Source: Acetomicrobium hydrogeniformans (GTDB lineage Bacteria; Synergistota; Synergistia; Synergistales; JAFGMB01). From it: DNA of 64,000 bases. The position numbers and the translations under genes were made by a program. The notes beneath the pieces are model-generated. The model was not told where the DNA came from, searched no databases, and was given only the letters and a program-made list of their open reading frames with translations. The stretch covers positions 248,001 to 312,000 of the forward strand of contig JAENYO010000003.1 of the NCBI GenBank assembly GCA_016841745.1. The letters are read 5' to 3'. This document shows positions 25,123 to 34,507 of the stretch, piece after piece (within the stretch, counting starts at the first letter, position 1; each line of letters begins with the position of its first letter).

Positions 25123-26127
25123 ATGAAAAATCCTAGAAATGAAGAGGCTCTTAAAGTTTCCTGGGTAGGACTGTGGGTGAATGTGATACTGACTGTATTT
25201 AAGTTCATTGCCGGTATTTGGGGCAACAGTGCCGCCATGGTTGCGGATGCAGTTCATTCACTTTCAGATTTTGCCACGGATATAGTAGCTGTAATAAGCT
25301 TCAGGGTTGTAAAAAAACCGGTTGATCTCAGCCACAACTATGGACATGGAAAGGCGGAAACAATAGCTTCTCTTATCATCGGGATATCTCTTGGAGTAGT
25401 GGGATTCGGAATTGTCTGGTCAGGGCTTCACAGGCTGGTGGATTTCCTTGGAGGAGAACCCCTGTCAAGACCCGGGATCCTTGCACTGTGGGCTGCCGTC
25501 ATATCTGTGAACTCAAAGGAATTGCTGTACAGATATACCATAAGACGTGCGAAGAAACTGGAGAGCGAGGCACTTGTGGCTAAGGCATGGGATCACCGTT
25601 CAGATGCTCTTTCTTCAGTAGGAACCCTTCTGGGGATAGGCGGAGCTATTTTCCTGGGTCCGAGGTGGATCATTCTCGATCCTTTTGCGGCAGTGGTGGT
25701 AGGTCTCATAATAATTAAAGTATCCATACCCATTACCCTTGGAAGCCTGAATGAACTGATGGAATCTTCAGCAGGCCAGGAACTTCAGAGATCTATAATG
25801 GAAGATATCAACAGCCTTCCAGAGGTCAAAGGCCTTAACTCTCTCAGGACAAGGAGAATAGGAGGAGATCTCGCTGTAGATCTGAAGGTCATTCTTTCCC
25901 CTGATATGAACCTGGTGGAGGCTCATAATATTGCCACCCTGATCGAAAAAAGGCTGAAAAAAATTCATAAAGGTCACGTTTTTACAAGTGTTCACGTGGA
26001 ACCTGAAGGTTTTCAGGATCCGGATGAAATATGGACATCTGTATCTCAGGTTAAGTCAGGAGATAATGTTGCTTCCTTCGAAATCCCGGAAGAGGCAAAG
26101 ACCAGACCTGTTCTTTGTGTCGGATGA
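25123..26127 (+). CDS. Cation diffusion facilitator (CDF) family transporter
   Basis: 334 residues with about six membrane helices and a C-terminal cytoplasmic domain (about 215-310) of the dimeric CDF type. Metal-site motifs are visible: AMVADAVHSLSDFATDIVAV on helix 2 and AKAWDHRSDALSSVGTLLGI on helix 5, each with the expected His/Asp pairs, plus HNYGHGKAETIASL between helices 2 and 3. CDF proteins export Zn2+, Mn2+, Fe2+ or Co2+ in exchange for protons; the metal cannot be fixed from these residues. It lies 93 bases downstream of the TetR gene. Confidence 0.94.
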   Translation: MKNPRNEEALKVSWVGLWVNVILTVFKFIAGIWGNSAAMVADAVHSLSDFATDIVAVISFRVVKKPVDLSHNYGHGKAETIASLIIGISLGVVGFGIVWSGLHRLVDFLGGEPLSRPGILALWAAVISVNSKELLYRYTIRRAKKLESEALVAKAWDHRSDALSSVGTLLGIGGAIFLGPRWIILDPFAAVVVGLIIIKVSIPITLGSLNELMESSAGQELQRSIMEDINSLPEVKGLNSLRTRRIGGDLAVDLKVILSPDMNLVEAHNIATLIEKRLKKIHKGHVFTSVHVEPEGFQDPDEIWTSVSQVKSGDNVASFEIPEEAKTRPVLCVG

Positions 26128-26195
26128 CCCGGATGGATTTATTCTCGAGTAGGTAGAACACTCCTCAGAAAAATTCTTTTCAAGGAGGAAAAAAG

Positions 26196-26624
26196 ATGGA
26201 AATAAGAAAAGCTGAAATGGATGATATAACTTCGATTAAAGACCTCCTGGGGAAATTCAATCTTCCATTAGAGGGATTGGAAGAAAATATCTCGAACATG
26301 TTACTGGGTTTCATTGAAGGGAAACTCGTTGCTTCAGCTGGTTTGGAGATATATGGGAAAAGTGGTCTTCTTCGAAGTGTAGCTGTTCACGGCTCCTTCA
26401 GGGATAAAGGATACGGAGAGTCTATAGTCGAGGCTTGTTTCCGTTTTGCAGCAGAAAGGGCTTTAACGGAGCTCTTTCTGCTTACAACAACAGCAGAAAA
26501 CTATTTCCCAAGGTTCGGTTTCTCTAAAGTTGACCGTACTGATGTTCCAGACCTTGTCAAAACCTCGATAGAATTTGCAAATTCATGCCCTTTGTCAGCT
26601 GTTGTTATGGTGAAATTTCTTTAG
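26196..26624 (+). CDS. GNAT-family N-acetyltransferase, ArsN2-like
   Basis: 142 residues. The acetyl-CoA-binding core RSVAVHGSFRDKGYGESIVEAC shows the GNAT R/QxxGxG/A-type loop, followed by LFLLTTTAENYFPRFGFSKVDR and the end SIEFANSCPLSAVVM, which resembles the CPASAxxM ending of ArsN2 proteins as I recall them. ArsN2 is linked to arsenic resistance, but no ars genes are present here. AAGGAGG precedes the ATG at ideal spacing. It may form an operon with the CDF gene. Confidence 0.85.
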   Translation: MEIRKAEMDDITSIKDLLGKFNLPLEGLEENISNMLLGFIEGKLVASAGLEIYGKSGLLRSVAVHGSFRDKGYGESIVEACFRFAAERALTELFLLTTTAENYFPRFGFSKVDRTDVPDLVKTSIEFANSCPLSAVVMVKFL

Positions 26625-26726
26625 TTCTTCCCGATATTCATCCCTGATAAGGGTCTAGGGGTCATAGGAGAAGAAGGGATCTCTCGTTTGTGTACAAAAA
26701 ATGATTTTTTTATAAAATAGTAACTG

Positions 26727-26764
26727 CCCCACAGGGCTGACATATTCTGGTCAGCCCTGTGGGG
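26727..26764. terminator. Strong hairpin between convergent genes
   Basis: CCCCACAGGGCTGAC and its exact complement form a 15-bp stem with an 8-base loop between the ArsN2-like and opine dehydrogenase genes. No long T run follows on either strand, so termination efficiency is uncertain. Confidence 0.75.
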
Positions 26765-26784
26765 GTTTCCGAGTGTGTATAAGA

Positions 26785-27879
26785 TCAATTACCCTGGTTA
26801 ACCAATTTTATGATTTCTTCCTTTGAAAGTCCATCAAGACCAAGTTTTTCAAGGTTTATCCCGGTCCTGAAATAATCGTTACTGTTTATAATCCCGGAAA
26901 GGAGAATAGTACTGTCCATGACAGGTGTCGGGACACCAAGAATCTTGCCTAATTCTGAAACGGGTACAAGAAGGTAGGGTACATCCTCGTTAAGGTATCT
27001 ATGATTTATGGAAGAAGGAGAATCCTTGCCATGTCCGCAGTAAACCGGGTTATTGAGGATGGTCTCTCTTAGAGTTTCTCCATCCAGCTGATAGATTTTT
27101 TTCATGTCTTCCATGGTAGAAAGAAGGTCTATCCCGAGAGCACTTCCTATGTTCATCCTTTCCCGGTCCATTGCCTCCATGACCTTACAGACAGATGCGG
27201 ACATACCGTCCTTGTAGAACTGAAAGCCGCTGACATCTGAGTCTATCCTTCCGGCGTTCATTATCATGGTGGGGCAGTGGAGGATCATATTTGTATTGTA
27301 AAGACCTATGGCTATAATGTTGGGGGCTGGTTCCAGGGGTAACGGGAAGTAATCCTGGATCTCGCTGATGATCCGGTCAATATCATTTCCTGGTAAAGAA
27401 GCAAGGGACATGGTTTTTTTCATTCCCCAGACATCTATCAACCCAGGCTCGATCTGCCTGCAGGCGAAAGGTATTGTATCGGCTTCAGCAATACCGAGTC
27501 TGGCGTTAATACCCTTTTCTTTCAGGAGCTTTTGAAGTGACAGGCTTCCAAAATTACCGGGGAGAAGGATAATTATCTGATCATCTTTAAGAAATTGGGC
27601 AACAAGCTCAAACATCGGTTTCTGTGCGAATGTCGGAGCTACAAGATAAATGATATCTGCACCATTGACTGCTTCCCGGGGATCAGATGTTGCCATTGCC
27701 AGTTTTCCTGAACAGTTCAAGGCTCCTTTAAGTGTTATCTCTCCCTTGTTCCTTATCTTTAAAAGTTTATCCTTAAAATCCGGATGTTCAAAAAGTGTTA
27801 CCTGATTACCCTGAGCCGCCAGGTATCCTGCCATGGTCTGGCCGCCGTTGCCGGCTCCGAGAACTGTTATCTTTTTCAA
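26785..27879 (-). CDS. NAD/NADP octopine/nopaline dehydrogenase family protein (second copy in window)
   Basis: 364 residues, paralogous to the protein at 3697-4779: shared VLGAGNGGQTMAGYLAAQG, ATSDPREAVNGADIIYLVAPTF, LLPGNFGSLSLQKLLKEKG, LYNTNMILHCPTMIMNAGRI and HRYLNEDVPYLLVPVSELG. It is a cytoplasmic oxidoreductase joining or splitting an amino acid and a keto acid. It is divergent from an orphan amino-acid binding protein gene and near an ornithine-cyclodeaminase-family gene, suggesting an amino-acid catabolic neighbourhood. Confidence 0.9.
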   Translation of the reverse strand: MKKITVLGAGNGGQTMAGYLAAQGNQVTLFEHPDFKDKLLKIRNKGEITLKGALNCSGKLAMATSDPREAVNGADIIYLVAPTFAQKPMFELVAQFLKDDQIIILLPGNFGSLSLQKLLKEKGINARLGIAEADTIPFACRQIEPGLIDVWGMKKTMSLASLPGNDIDRIISEIQDYFPLPLEPAPNIIAIGLYNTNMILHCPTMIMNAGRIDSDVSGFQFYKDGMSASVCKVMEAMDRERMNIGSALGIDLLSTMEDMKKIYQLDGETLRETILNNPVYCGHGKDSPSSINHRYLNEDVPYLLVPVSELGKILGVPTPVMDSTILLSGIINSNDYFRTGINLEKLGLDGLSKEEIIKLVNQGN

Positions 27880-28028
27880 CGATGTTTCCTCCCCTAAACA
27901 TTATTTAACAAAATATAAACCATAGTTTGCTATAGACACTATAAATGAACCAAGTTATAATTCAATTCCATTAAGTATGGTTGTTTTTGAGTATTTTATC
28001 AACCCATCAGTTTGAGGAGGAGTATGAA

Positions 28029-28793
28029 ATGAAAAGGTTATTTGCACTTTTAGTGATTTCTTTTGTGTTGCTTGGAGCAGGAGCCGCTTTTGCGGGTTCT
28101 GTTATGGATAAAGATGTGATCAGGGTAGGGACTGAAGCAACCTATCCTCCCTTTGAATATCGCAATAAGGACAACGAGGTCGTAGGTTACGACATCGATA
28201 TAGCCAACCTTATCGGAGAAAAGATCGGTAAAAAGGTTGAGATAGTCGACATGGCTTTCGATGGCCTTATCCCTGCCCTTATGACTGGCAAGATCGACAT
28301 GGTCGCAGCCGGAATGACCAATACTGCTGAGCGTAAGAAAAAGGTTAATTTCTCAAGCGTTTATTACAACATCGAAAATGCTTTTGTGGTCCTTGCTGAT
28401 GATGAAAGCATCAAGGGCATTGATGATCTTGACGGCAAGGTCGCAACTGTGCAGATAGCGACTGCCCAGGATACCTTTATTACAAAAGTGGGAACCCCGA
28501 AAGAGATCAAACGGTTTCAGAAAAACGACGATGCCCTCAGGGAGCTCCTTCTTGGGCGTGGAGATTTTACCGTTATTAACTATACAGTGGCAAAGTCGTT
28601 CCTGAACAATAGTGAAGCTTTCAAGGGCAAGCTCAAAATAGGGTTCAGGAACTTTATCAATAAACCTGGAGAAGGAATTGCCCTTGGACTGCCAAAGGGA
28701 GACGAGGCCTTCCAGAAAGCTGTCAACGAAGCCCTTGCCGATATGGAAAAAAGCGGCGAACTTACGAAACTGAAGGACAATTACCAGATATAA
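28029..28793 (+). CDS. Amino acid ABC transporter substrate-binding protein (family 3)
   Basis: 254 residues from the ATG at 28029, after GAGGAGGAG. The signal peptide LFALLVISFVLLGAGAAFA is cleaved before GSVMDKD. The mature protein has VGTEATYPPFEYRNKDNEVV, GYDIDIANLIGEKIGKKVEI and MAAGMTN-type AAGMTNTAERKKKVNFSSVY, the hallmark of polar amino-acid binding proteins. No permease or ATPase is adjacent, so it must use components encoded elsewhere. The next gene, after a terminator, is an ornithine-cyclodeaminase-family enzyme. Confidence 0.95.
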   Translation: MKRLFALLVISFVLLGAGAAFAGSVMDKDVIRVGTEATYPPFEYRNKDNEVVGYDIDIANLIGEKIGKKVEIVDMAFDGLIPALMTGKIDMVAAGMTNTAERKKKVNFSSVYYNIENAFVVLADDESIKGIDDLDGKVATVQIATAQDTFITKVGTPKEIKRFQKNDDALRELLLGRGDFTVINYTVAKSFLNNSEAFKGKLKIGFRNFINKPGEGIALGLPKGDEAFQKAVNEALADMEKSGELTKLKDNYQI

Positions 28794-28839
28794 ATCAACA
28801 GTAATTGTAGTAAGAACTTTTTTACGGTATATATATTTC

Positions 28840-28870
28840 AATGGGGATAGCCTATGTTATCCCCATTTTT
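28840..28870 (+). terminator. Rho-independent terminator
   Basis: AATGGGGATA / TATCCCCATT stem with loop GCCTATGT and a following T run. It separates the binding protein gene from the next gene and may allow read-through. Confidence 0.85.
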
Positions 28871-28939
28871 CCTGCCTTTTCTATAACGCATATGGAGGTC
28901 CAGGTAATATCTTTAAGTTTTTAGAAGGAAGTGGATTTT

Positions 28940-29935
28940 ATGCAAACCAGGCTTTTGAGTACGTCGGAGATTGAAAAACTCCTGTCCATGAAGGATATTA
29001 TTGACATTCTCGACAAAACTTTTCAGGGAATGGGAAACGGAACAGTTATTAACCCGACCAAAGGAACCCTTGACCTGGGTGAGAGCAACCCTTTTCCGCC
29101 CTACCATGCTGATATCAACTCCATGCCAGCCTACGTGGGCTGGGTCGATGCAGCTGGCATAAAGTGGGCAGGGGGATGGCTTAAGAACCCTGAGAAGGGC
29201 CTTCCCTATGTCAGTGCAATGATAATGATGGTCAATCCGCAGAATGGCATGTTCACAGGAGTGCTTGACGGAACCATCATAACTAATCTCCGGACAGGGG
29301 CACAGACCGCTGTAGCCCTTAAATATCTATGCGGGGGTAAAAAGTCATTGTCAGTAGGGCTTTACGGGGCAGGTGTCCAGGGGAGAACCCAGACCAGGGC
29401 TATTTCAGAACTTTTTGATATCGAAACACTGAAGGTCTACGATCTTTACCCTGAAGCTGCTCTAAAGTTTGCAGAAGAAATGAAGGACTATGTATCAGGA
29501 GACATAATCATTACAGATAAGCCTGAAGAAGCGGCGGATTCCGATGTGGTCATAACAGTTACTCATGCCAAGGACAAGTTCTTTAAAAAGGAATGGTTCA
29601 GACCTGGTTCCATCCTCTTTCCCATGGGTTCCTACCAGGAATGTGATGAAGAAGCACTCCTGTCAGCAGACAGGATAGTCGTGGACCATATAGGTCAGTG
29701 CCTCCATCGGGGTGCTCTTAAAGAACTGGGAGAACAGGGACGGATAACTAAAAAGGATATCTATGCCACCCTGGGTGAACTGGCAGCAGGAAAGAAGAAT
29801 ATCGAGATTTCGGAGCAGGAACGGATCCTCTGTATTCCCATCGGCACCGGTGCTATGGATATAGCCGTGTCGGCCGTAGCTTTGCAGAAGGCAGAAGAAC
29901 AGGGGCTTGGTGGTTCCTACGATTTTACAGCCTGA
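28940..29935 (+). CDS. Ornithine cyclodeaminase / mu-crystallin family protein
   Basis: 331 residues from the ATG at 28940, with AGAAGGAAG upstream; a GTG at 28931 is in frame but closer to that site. It has the family start STSEIEKLLSMKDIIDILD, the substrate-binding Lys in GIKWAGGW, Arg in IITNLRTGAQTAVALKYL, the Rossmann motif GLYGAGVQGRTQTRAI (near 133) and the acid VVDHIGQC. Members include ornithine cyclodeaminase, alanine dehydrogenase and other imine reductases. The 3' end of this gene and its downstream region are duplicated at 43933-44265. Confidence 0.92.
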   Translation: MQTRLLSTSEIEKLLSMKDIIDILDKTFQGMGNGTVINPTKGTLDLGESNPFPPYHADINSMPAYVGWVDAAGIKWAGGWLKNPEKGLPYVSAMIMMVNPQNGMFTGVLDGTIITNLRTGAQTAVALKYLCGGKKSLSVGLYGAGVQGRTQTRAISELFDIETLKVYDLYPEAALKFAEEMKDYVSGDIIITDKPEEAADSDVVITVTHAKDKFFKKEWFRPGSILFPMGSYQECDEEALLSADRIVVDHIGQCLHRGALKELGEQGRITKKDIYATLGELAAGKKNIEISEQERILCIPIGTGAMDIAVSAVALQKAEEQGLGGSYDFTA

Positions 29936-30136
29936 TTCTTACAGTAGAATGTTTATTACAAGGAGGCCTTCGGGTCTCCTTTTTTTATTTCCTTTTCAGC
30001 AAAAACGGTAAAGCAGGTAGGATAACTATTGTTGAACTGAAGAGGAAATAAATATCCCGAATTACCCGTCACTAAATAGTCGAGTGGAGTGTCTAGTTTC
30101 AGTTAGTGAATTAACTTGACGTAATGTTTGGTGGTG
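29805..30136 (+). repeat. Repeat R2, source copy (3' end of ornithine cyclodeaminase gene plus downstream DNA)
   Basis: This segment runs from inside the coding region through the terminator to a TTGACG element, and is repeated at 43933-44265 with about 90% identity by eye. Its last part (TTAACTTGACGTAATGTTTGG, here ending near 30132) also matches the promoter region at 41047 upstream of a surface-protein gene. Confidence 0.85.
29960..29987 (+). terminator. Rho-independent terminator
   Basis: GGAGGCC, loop TTCG, GGTCTCC, then T7. The same terminator occurs in the duplicated segment at 44089-44116. Confidence 0.88.
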
Positions 30137-30389
30137 TAATAATAGAAATTACCTTTCAGAGAATAAGAGAGTCATAAACTACCTTTTCAATTTACCTCTA
30201 GATAGATCAAGTATTCAATAATTTCCAGAGATGGGAATGATTTATCTTATTGAGAGATCACCATACCCTTTCCATATAATTCCTGAGTCGTATTCCTTTG
30301 TGATTGAGTGAATGACAGTCTATTTGTGGAGCATCCATGAAAACAGTTTTTTGAACATAAATGTATTGATCTTAAAGGAGGATTTGCTT
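29988..30389. other. AT-rich intergenic region upstream of the OLD-family gene
   Basis: About 400 bases. The first 150 belong to repeat R2. A TTGACG (30116-30121) followed by a TAATAAT stretch (30137-30143) may be a promoter related to those of the two surface-protein genes. The rest is AT-rich without an open frame of interest. AAAGGAGG at 30374-30381 serves the next gene. Confidence 0.5.
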
Positions 30390-32231
30390 TTGAAACTCGT
30401 ACAGATCAAATTACAGAACTTTAGGGGTTACGAAAAACTAACAACCGTTGATGTTAATGATATGACTATGTTTATCGGGAAAAATGATTCGGGAAAATCT
30501 ACAATTCTAGAGGCCTTAAACATTTTTTTTGAAAATAGATCTATTGAAATAGATGATGCTTGTGTATGGGGAGATAAGGCGTGTGTTCGTATAGGTTGTG
30601 TTTTTAGAGACTTTAGCAGTTTCCTAGTTCTAGATACTACAAATGAGACTTCACTAGAATCTGAATTCCTCTTGAATTCAGAAGGACTTTTAGAAATCCA
30701 TAAAGAATACGATCTTTCCGGCACAAAGGGGAGAACTCCATCAATATTTGCATTAGCAAGTCATCCCAGCCTAGAAAAATACAACGATTTACTAAGTCTG
30801 AGTATATCCAAGTTAAAAACGAGAGCAAGAGAATTAGATGTCAACCTGAATGGAGTTGACCAAACAAAAAAAGCAGATATTCGACATGCTATCTGGACGA
30901 GTAGGAATATGGAAGATCTGGGTATAAGGATTCAAGATATAAACTTAACCGGAGACTTAACAGGGAAAGATATCTGGGCTCAACTATCCAAACAATTACC
31001 TATATATGCTTTATTTAAGTCTGACAGAGCAAGTACCGATAAAGATTCGGAAGCTCAGGACCCAATGAAAGTAGCAGTTAAAGAAGCTCTTGCTAAAAAG
31101 GAGAATGAACTCCAGGACATTATAGAATCGGTGAAAACAGAAGTTGAACTAGTTGCTGGGCAGACGATCGATAAAATCAAAGAGATGAATCCTGATTTAG
31201 CAAAGCATTTAACTCCCCGTGTAGTAGTCAAAAAGTTAGACTCTATTTTTGACATTTCCTTAACTGGTGACGAAGATGTCCCGATTAACAAAAGAGGAAG
31301 CGGAGTTAGACGGTTAATATTGCTGAATTTCTTTAGGGCTCAAGCAGAACAATTATCTATGGATGAAGGAAATAACACAGTTATATATGCAATAGAAGAA
31401 CCAGAAACAAGTCAGCATCCACATCACCAGAAAATGATCATTGATTCTCTTGATGATCTGGTTCATGCGAATAATTGCCAAGTACTGTTAACCACACACA
31501 CTCCGGTATTGGCTAGGTGTGTGAATCGGGATTATTTAAGGTATGTTAATGCAGGAATTGTAAGGAATTGTGATGATCAGATTACGAAAGAGATTATCCA
31601 GGAACTAGGCATTCTAGCAGATAATAATGTGAAACTATTTTTAGGAGTTGAAGGGCGACATGATATCTCATTCCTTTCAAACCTTTCACATAGGTTACAT
31701 CTTGAGGATACGACCATTCCAGATTTATTAGTTGCAGAAAAATTAGGGCAGATTATATGTATTCCTATGGGAGGGAATACCCTCGATTTATGGGTTAATA
31801 GAATCAATGAGCTAAAAAAACCACAATTTTATATTATGGACAGAGATGATCCTAGGCAACCCAAATATCAGAAACAACTTGAACAGTTTTTACAAGAGGG
31901 TCATACGGCTAAGATGACATCTAAAAGAGAATTAGAAAACTATCTTCACCCATCATTATTAAAATCAGAGGTGGGATGTTATTTAGGCACCGGGGATCCT
32001 TTTGAGGACGTTCCATCTTTATTTGCAATGGCAAAACATAATATTAGTGAAAGTGATATTCCTTGGGATGAATTAGATGACCATAAAAAACGGAAAAAAG
32101 AATCAAAAGCCAAGAGATTTTTAAATAATGAAGTAACTAGTCAAATGTCTTTAGAACTATTGAATGATATTGATCAAGATAAAGAAATAATTGGATGGCT
32201 TAAAGAGATTGGTCAATTTCTTAGTGTATGA
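30390..32231 (+). CDS. OLD-family ATP-dependent endonuclease (ABC-type ATPase + TOPRIM)
   Basis: 613 residues from TTG at 30390, chosen because AAAGGAGG lies 8 bases upstream. The N-terminal domain has KLQNFRGYEKL, Walker A GKNDSGKSTILEAL (near 30), a signature region KRGSGVRRLILLNFF and Walker B IYAIEEPETSQHPHHQKM (near 335) with the switch TTHTPVLAR. The TOPRIM nuclease domain shows FLGVEGRHDISFL (Glu near 421), YIMDRDDPRQP (Asp pair near 484) and SKRELENYLHP. OLD nucleases such as Old of phage P2 and GajA of Gabija act in phage defence. No GajB-like helicase follows. Base composition is visibly more AT-rich than the flanking metabolic genes, which suggests transfer. Confidence 0.9.
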   Translation: MKLVQIKLQNFRGYEKLTTVDVNDMTMFIGKNDSGKSTILEALNIFFENRSIEIDDACVWGDKACVRIGCVFRDFSSFLVLDTTNETSLESEFLLNSEGLLEIHKEYDLSGTKGRTPSIFALASHPSLEKYNDLLSLSISKLKTRARELDVNLNGVDQTKKADIRHAIWTSRNMEDLGIRIQDINLTGDLTGKDIWAQLSKQLPIYALFKSDRASTDKDSEAQDPMKVAVKEALAKKENELQDIIESVKTEVELVAGQTIDKIKEMNPDLAKHLTPRVVVKKLDSIFDISLTGDEDVPINKRGSGVRRLILLNFFRAQAEQLSMDEGNNTVIYAIEEPETSQHPHHQKMIIDSLDDLVHANNCQVLLTTHTPVLARCVNRDYLRYVNAGIVRNCDDQITKEIIQELGILADNNVKLFLGVEGRHDISFLSNLSHRLHLEDTTIPDLLVAEKLGQIICIPMGGNTLDLWVNRINELKKPQFYIMDRDDPRQPKYQKQLEQFLQEGHTAKMTSKRELENYLHPSLLKSEVGCYLGTGDPFEDVPSLFAMAKHNISESDIPWDELDDHKKRKKESKAKRFLNNEVTSQMSLELLNDIDQDKEIIGWLKEIGQFLSV

Positions 32232-32346
32232 GTAAACGACCATTTGATGCTGTCCCTGTATGTCCGTGTAATAAACAACCTATTCCCTGTAAAGCTGACA
32301 TCATTCAGATGTAGTAAGATCCTATTCCTCAAATGGAGGTATTTCT

Positions 32347-32934
32347 ATGGTTAAACGCCTTACTGCTATTGCTTCATCCATATTGCTGACCCTTATCATT
32401 GTCGGTTCTGCCAGTGCGGATATGTTTACAGAGTTTGTCTGGTACAGAGAGGAACCTCAGTTTGAAAGGATAGTCATCAGCAGAGAGAGAGTTCGTGGAC
32501 ATGGTGCTGTAATCTATGCGGATGAACATGAGAGAGAGCTTCAGGATAAGGGATTTTACCAGACCTACTATTACGATGGATCAGGCAAGAAGGAGATCAT
32601 CAAAGAAACTACCATGTCCAGTCATGGAATAAAGACGGTCATAAATATAAACCCGCCATCGGGAAAAGCATTTCCCAAAGTGTTCCTCAAGATCTACATA
32701 GACGGAGTATTGAGACTGGATACCCATATTGGCCATAGATTTCTTGACGACTGGATAGTAAATAAGGTTTGTGTCAATCCTGGAGATGAGAGCATAGTCG
32801 TAAGCTATGAGGGATATGACATAGGGGAAGAGTACCTGTTCTGGGATGCTGGCAACGAAAGATTAGTGGATAATGACGGAGACAGAACATCAGGAACCAA
32901 GGCATTGATAAGAGAAAAGGATGAAAAGAAATGA
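32347..32934 (+). CDS. Secreted protein of unknown function, 195 aa
   Basis: Signal peptide LTAIASSILLTLIIVGSASA with cleavage before DMFTE. The mature protein is rich in Glu, Tyr and Arg (FVWYREEPQFERIVISRERV) and ends with an acidic/basic tail. No domain is recognised; the predicted beta-rich region VFLKIYIDGVLRLDTHIGH may be a small sandwich. ATGGAGG precedes the start. A truncated paralogue with the same leader and start lies at 36955-37253, on the far side of an IS3-type element, so the gene belongs to a local, duplicating family. Confidence 0.75.
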   Translation: MVKRLTAIASSILLTLIIVGSASADMFTEFVWYREEPQFERIVISRERVRGHGAVIYADEHERELQDKGFYQTYYYDGSGKKEIIKETTMSSHGIKTVININPPSGKAFPKVFLKIYIDGVLRLDTHIGHRFLDDWIVNKVCVNPGDESIVVSYEGYDIGEEYLFWDAGNERLVDNDGDRTSGTKALIREKDEKK

Positions 32935-33097
32935 CCCGATGATCCCGTAGACAGCCTAACTCCTCTTTAGTGTCCATGACGCACCTGCTGGGGGAGATAT
33001 CCTATCTAAGAGACCTTTGACTCATAAATGGGTAAGTAGCATAATGAAAATGGATTACACTCCTAACCTTCTTCCCTTCCTGAAGTTGTATATAACA

Positions 33098-34185
33098 TAA
33101 TTATAGAGAGGTGCTTATACATGACATGCAGCAGTGATAGTAGATCAGATACAACGTCCGGTTTCCCCAGGATCATCCAGGCAGTACCCTTACTACTGGT
33201 CCTGACCCTGTTGTTGTTACAGCCCCTTCTAACCATAAGACCAGCAGAGGCGAAGGTTAAACCAGCACCCATAGTACTAGAAAGACTAGCAGACGGAACA
33301 GTAAAGAAATTCGACTTCTTCACAGGACTAGATAAAACAGTACAACATTTCGCGCCATTATCAAACAAAAGGCCAGACTACGAGATAAGAAGCTATGACA
33401 GAGTATTAAATATAGATTCTGAAATGGGGATGTGGTGTATAGATGAAGATTGGGTAGAAAGATTATACAGATTAAAAGGTCTTCCGGATGAAGAACTAAA
33501 AAAAGGTCATATGAGACTAAAGATAGAAGGAGAAAAATGCCTGGAAAAAGGGCAATTAGACAAGGCGATGACATATGCTCTAGCATCAATAAGGACAAAC
33601 CCGGATTATGATGAGACAGGAGGCATTGGATGGGCATTGGTTTCAAAGGTGCTAATGCTAGACGCAGAAAAAGACTTATATGATGCATGGCAAAACAACG
33701 AGGATTATTCTTTTGGATTAAACAAGTACCTGATGGCACTAGATGCAAGATGGGAATTTGTAGATAGAAATGCAATAGGTTTAGCAAGATATTTCGGAAG
33801 AGATAAAACCATAACAGAACAAGAAAAAGAGATCTTAGAAAAACAGGTAAGAAACACAGATTATGGATATATAAGTATTGCAAAGACAATAGAAAAAACA
33901 GCAGAACAACTAGGATTTGATAATCTGTTAGATGAGAAAAAAGGCGAAAAAAAGCTAAGAGAAAAGTTAGAACCGACGGATGATGCAGGATATAAGGATT
34001 ATTGCGAATATATGCTTAAAAAAAATCGAACACACAAGAATATGGAAAAAGACGTGATAGCACTGTTCAAGAAAGTAGATTAACAGAGTTTTATTACCGA
34101 CCATCTCTGATATATATAATTACTATGAATAACTTAGGGACTTCTTTGCTTAACCCCTCGTTGGGGGAAGTGGAGGAGTCCTTTT
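33098..34185 (+). repeat. Direct repeat R1, copy 1 (1,088 bp)
   Basis: Bases 33098-34185 match 34508-35595 at a constant offset of 1,410; by eye the only difference is at 33120/34530 (C versus G). The unit contains ribosome-binding site, gene and terminator. The 322 bases between the copies are unique. Confidence 0.95.
33121..34083 (+). CDS. Secreted protein of unknown function with a TPR-like segment, copy 1
   Basis: 320 residues. A 20-residue polar N-terminus precedes a hydrophobic helix (AVPLLLVLTLLLLQPLLTI) and a probable cleavage site at AEAKV, so the protein is exported or anchored. Residues 131-167 (KIEGEKCLEKGQLDKAMTYA, then SIRTNPDYDE) resemble a TPR helix pair. The rest is Lys/Glu-rich and helical. 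Codon use is unusual for the window (many ATA, AGA, CTA), suggesting acquired DNA. GAGAGG precedes the ATG. It is identical to the protein at 34531-35493. Function unknown. Confidence 0.75.
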   Translation: MTCSSDSRSDTTSGFPRIIQAVPLLLVLTLLLLQPLLTIRPAEAKVKPAPIVLERLADGTVKKFDFFTGLDKTVQHFAPLSNKRPDYEIRSYDRVLNIDSEMGMWCIDEDWVERLYRLKGLPDEELKKGHMRLKIEGEKCLEKGQLDKAMTYALASIRTNPDYDETGGIGWALVSKVLMLDAEKDLYDAWQNNEDYSFGLNKYLMALDARWEFVDRNAIGLARYFGRDKTITEQEKEILEKQVRNTDYGYISIAKTIEKTAEQLGFDNLLDEKKGEKKLREKLEPTDDAGYKDYCEYMLKKNRTHKNMEKDVIALFKKVD

Positions 34186-34186
34186 A
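34137..34186 (+). terminator. Terminator of copy 1
   Basis: An interrupted stem (GGACT...CTT, CCCC loop TCGT GGGG, AAG...AGTCC) followed by TTTTA. The same structure recurs at 35547-35596 with a longer T run. Confidence 0.7.
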
Positions 34187-34507
34187 TCGTGTTTACATTT
34201 AAGCCCTGCCTCTTCGATACTGGCATCATGATAAGCAGATGCATTGGATTCATTATCCTTACAAGGTCCAGATGGACATCTATGGGGTAGGGTTATATCT
34301 TACATACTTTTAAGTTTGCAGTACAACCCTCCAGTGCATATAATAAATTAGATAAACACTTCAATTTATCTCCAGAGAATTAGAGCATGTCCTGTTAACA
34401 AATTATCCATATTAAAGATCTTTCAACTGACCCGAGAGATGGTCACGCCCTTTAAACCTATCCTGAGTAAACGACTATCCGAGACTATCTTTTATGTAAT
34501 TAATTCC
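34186..34507. other. Unique spacer between the R1 copies
   Basis: 322 bases, AT-rich, with no open frame of note. The stretch CCTATCCTGAGTAAACGACTATCC near 34458 resembles sequences near 36871 and 32228, so small leader fragments also recur in this region. Confidence 0.5.

Noticed and set aside
33320-33889. Open frame of 189 codons on the minus strand opposite the duplicated secreted-protein gene (also at 34730-35299)
   Set aside because: It exists only because the sense gene uses ATA/AGA/CTA-type codons that leave the opposite strand open. The product is a Leu/Phe/His-rich text without a ribosome-binding site or motif.
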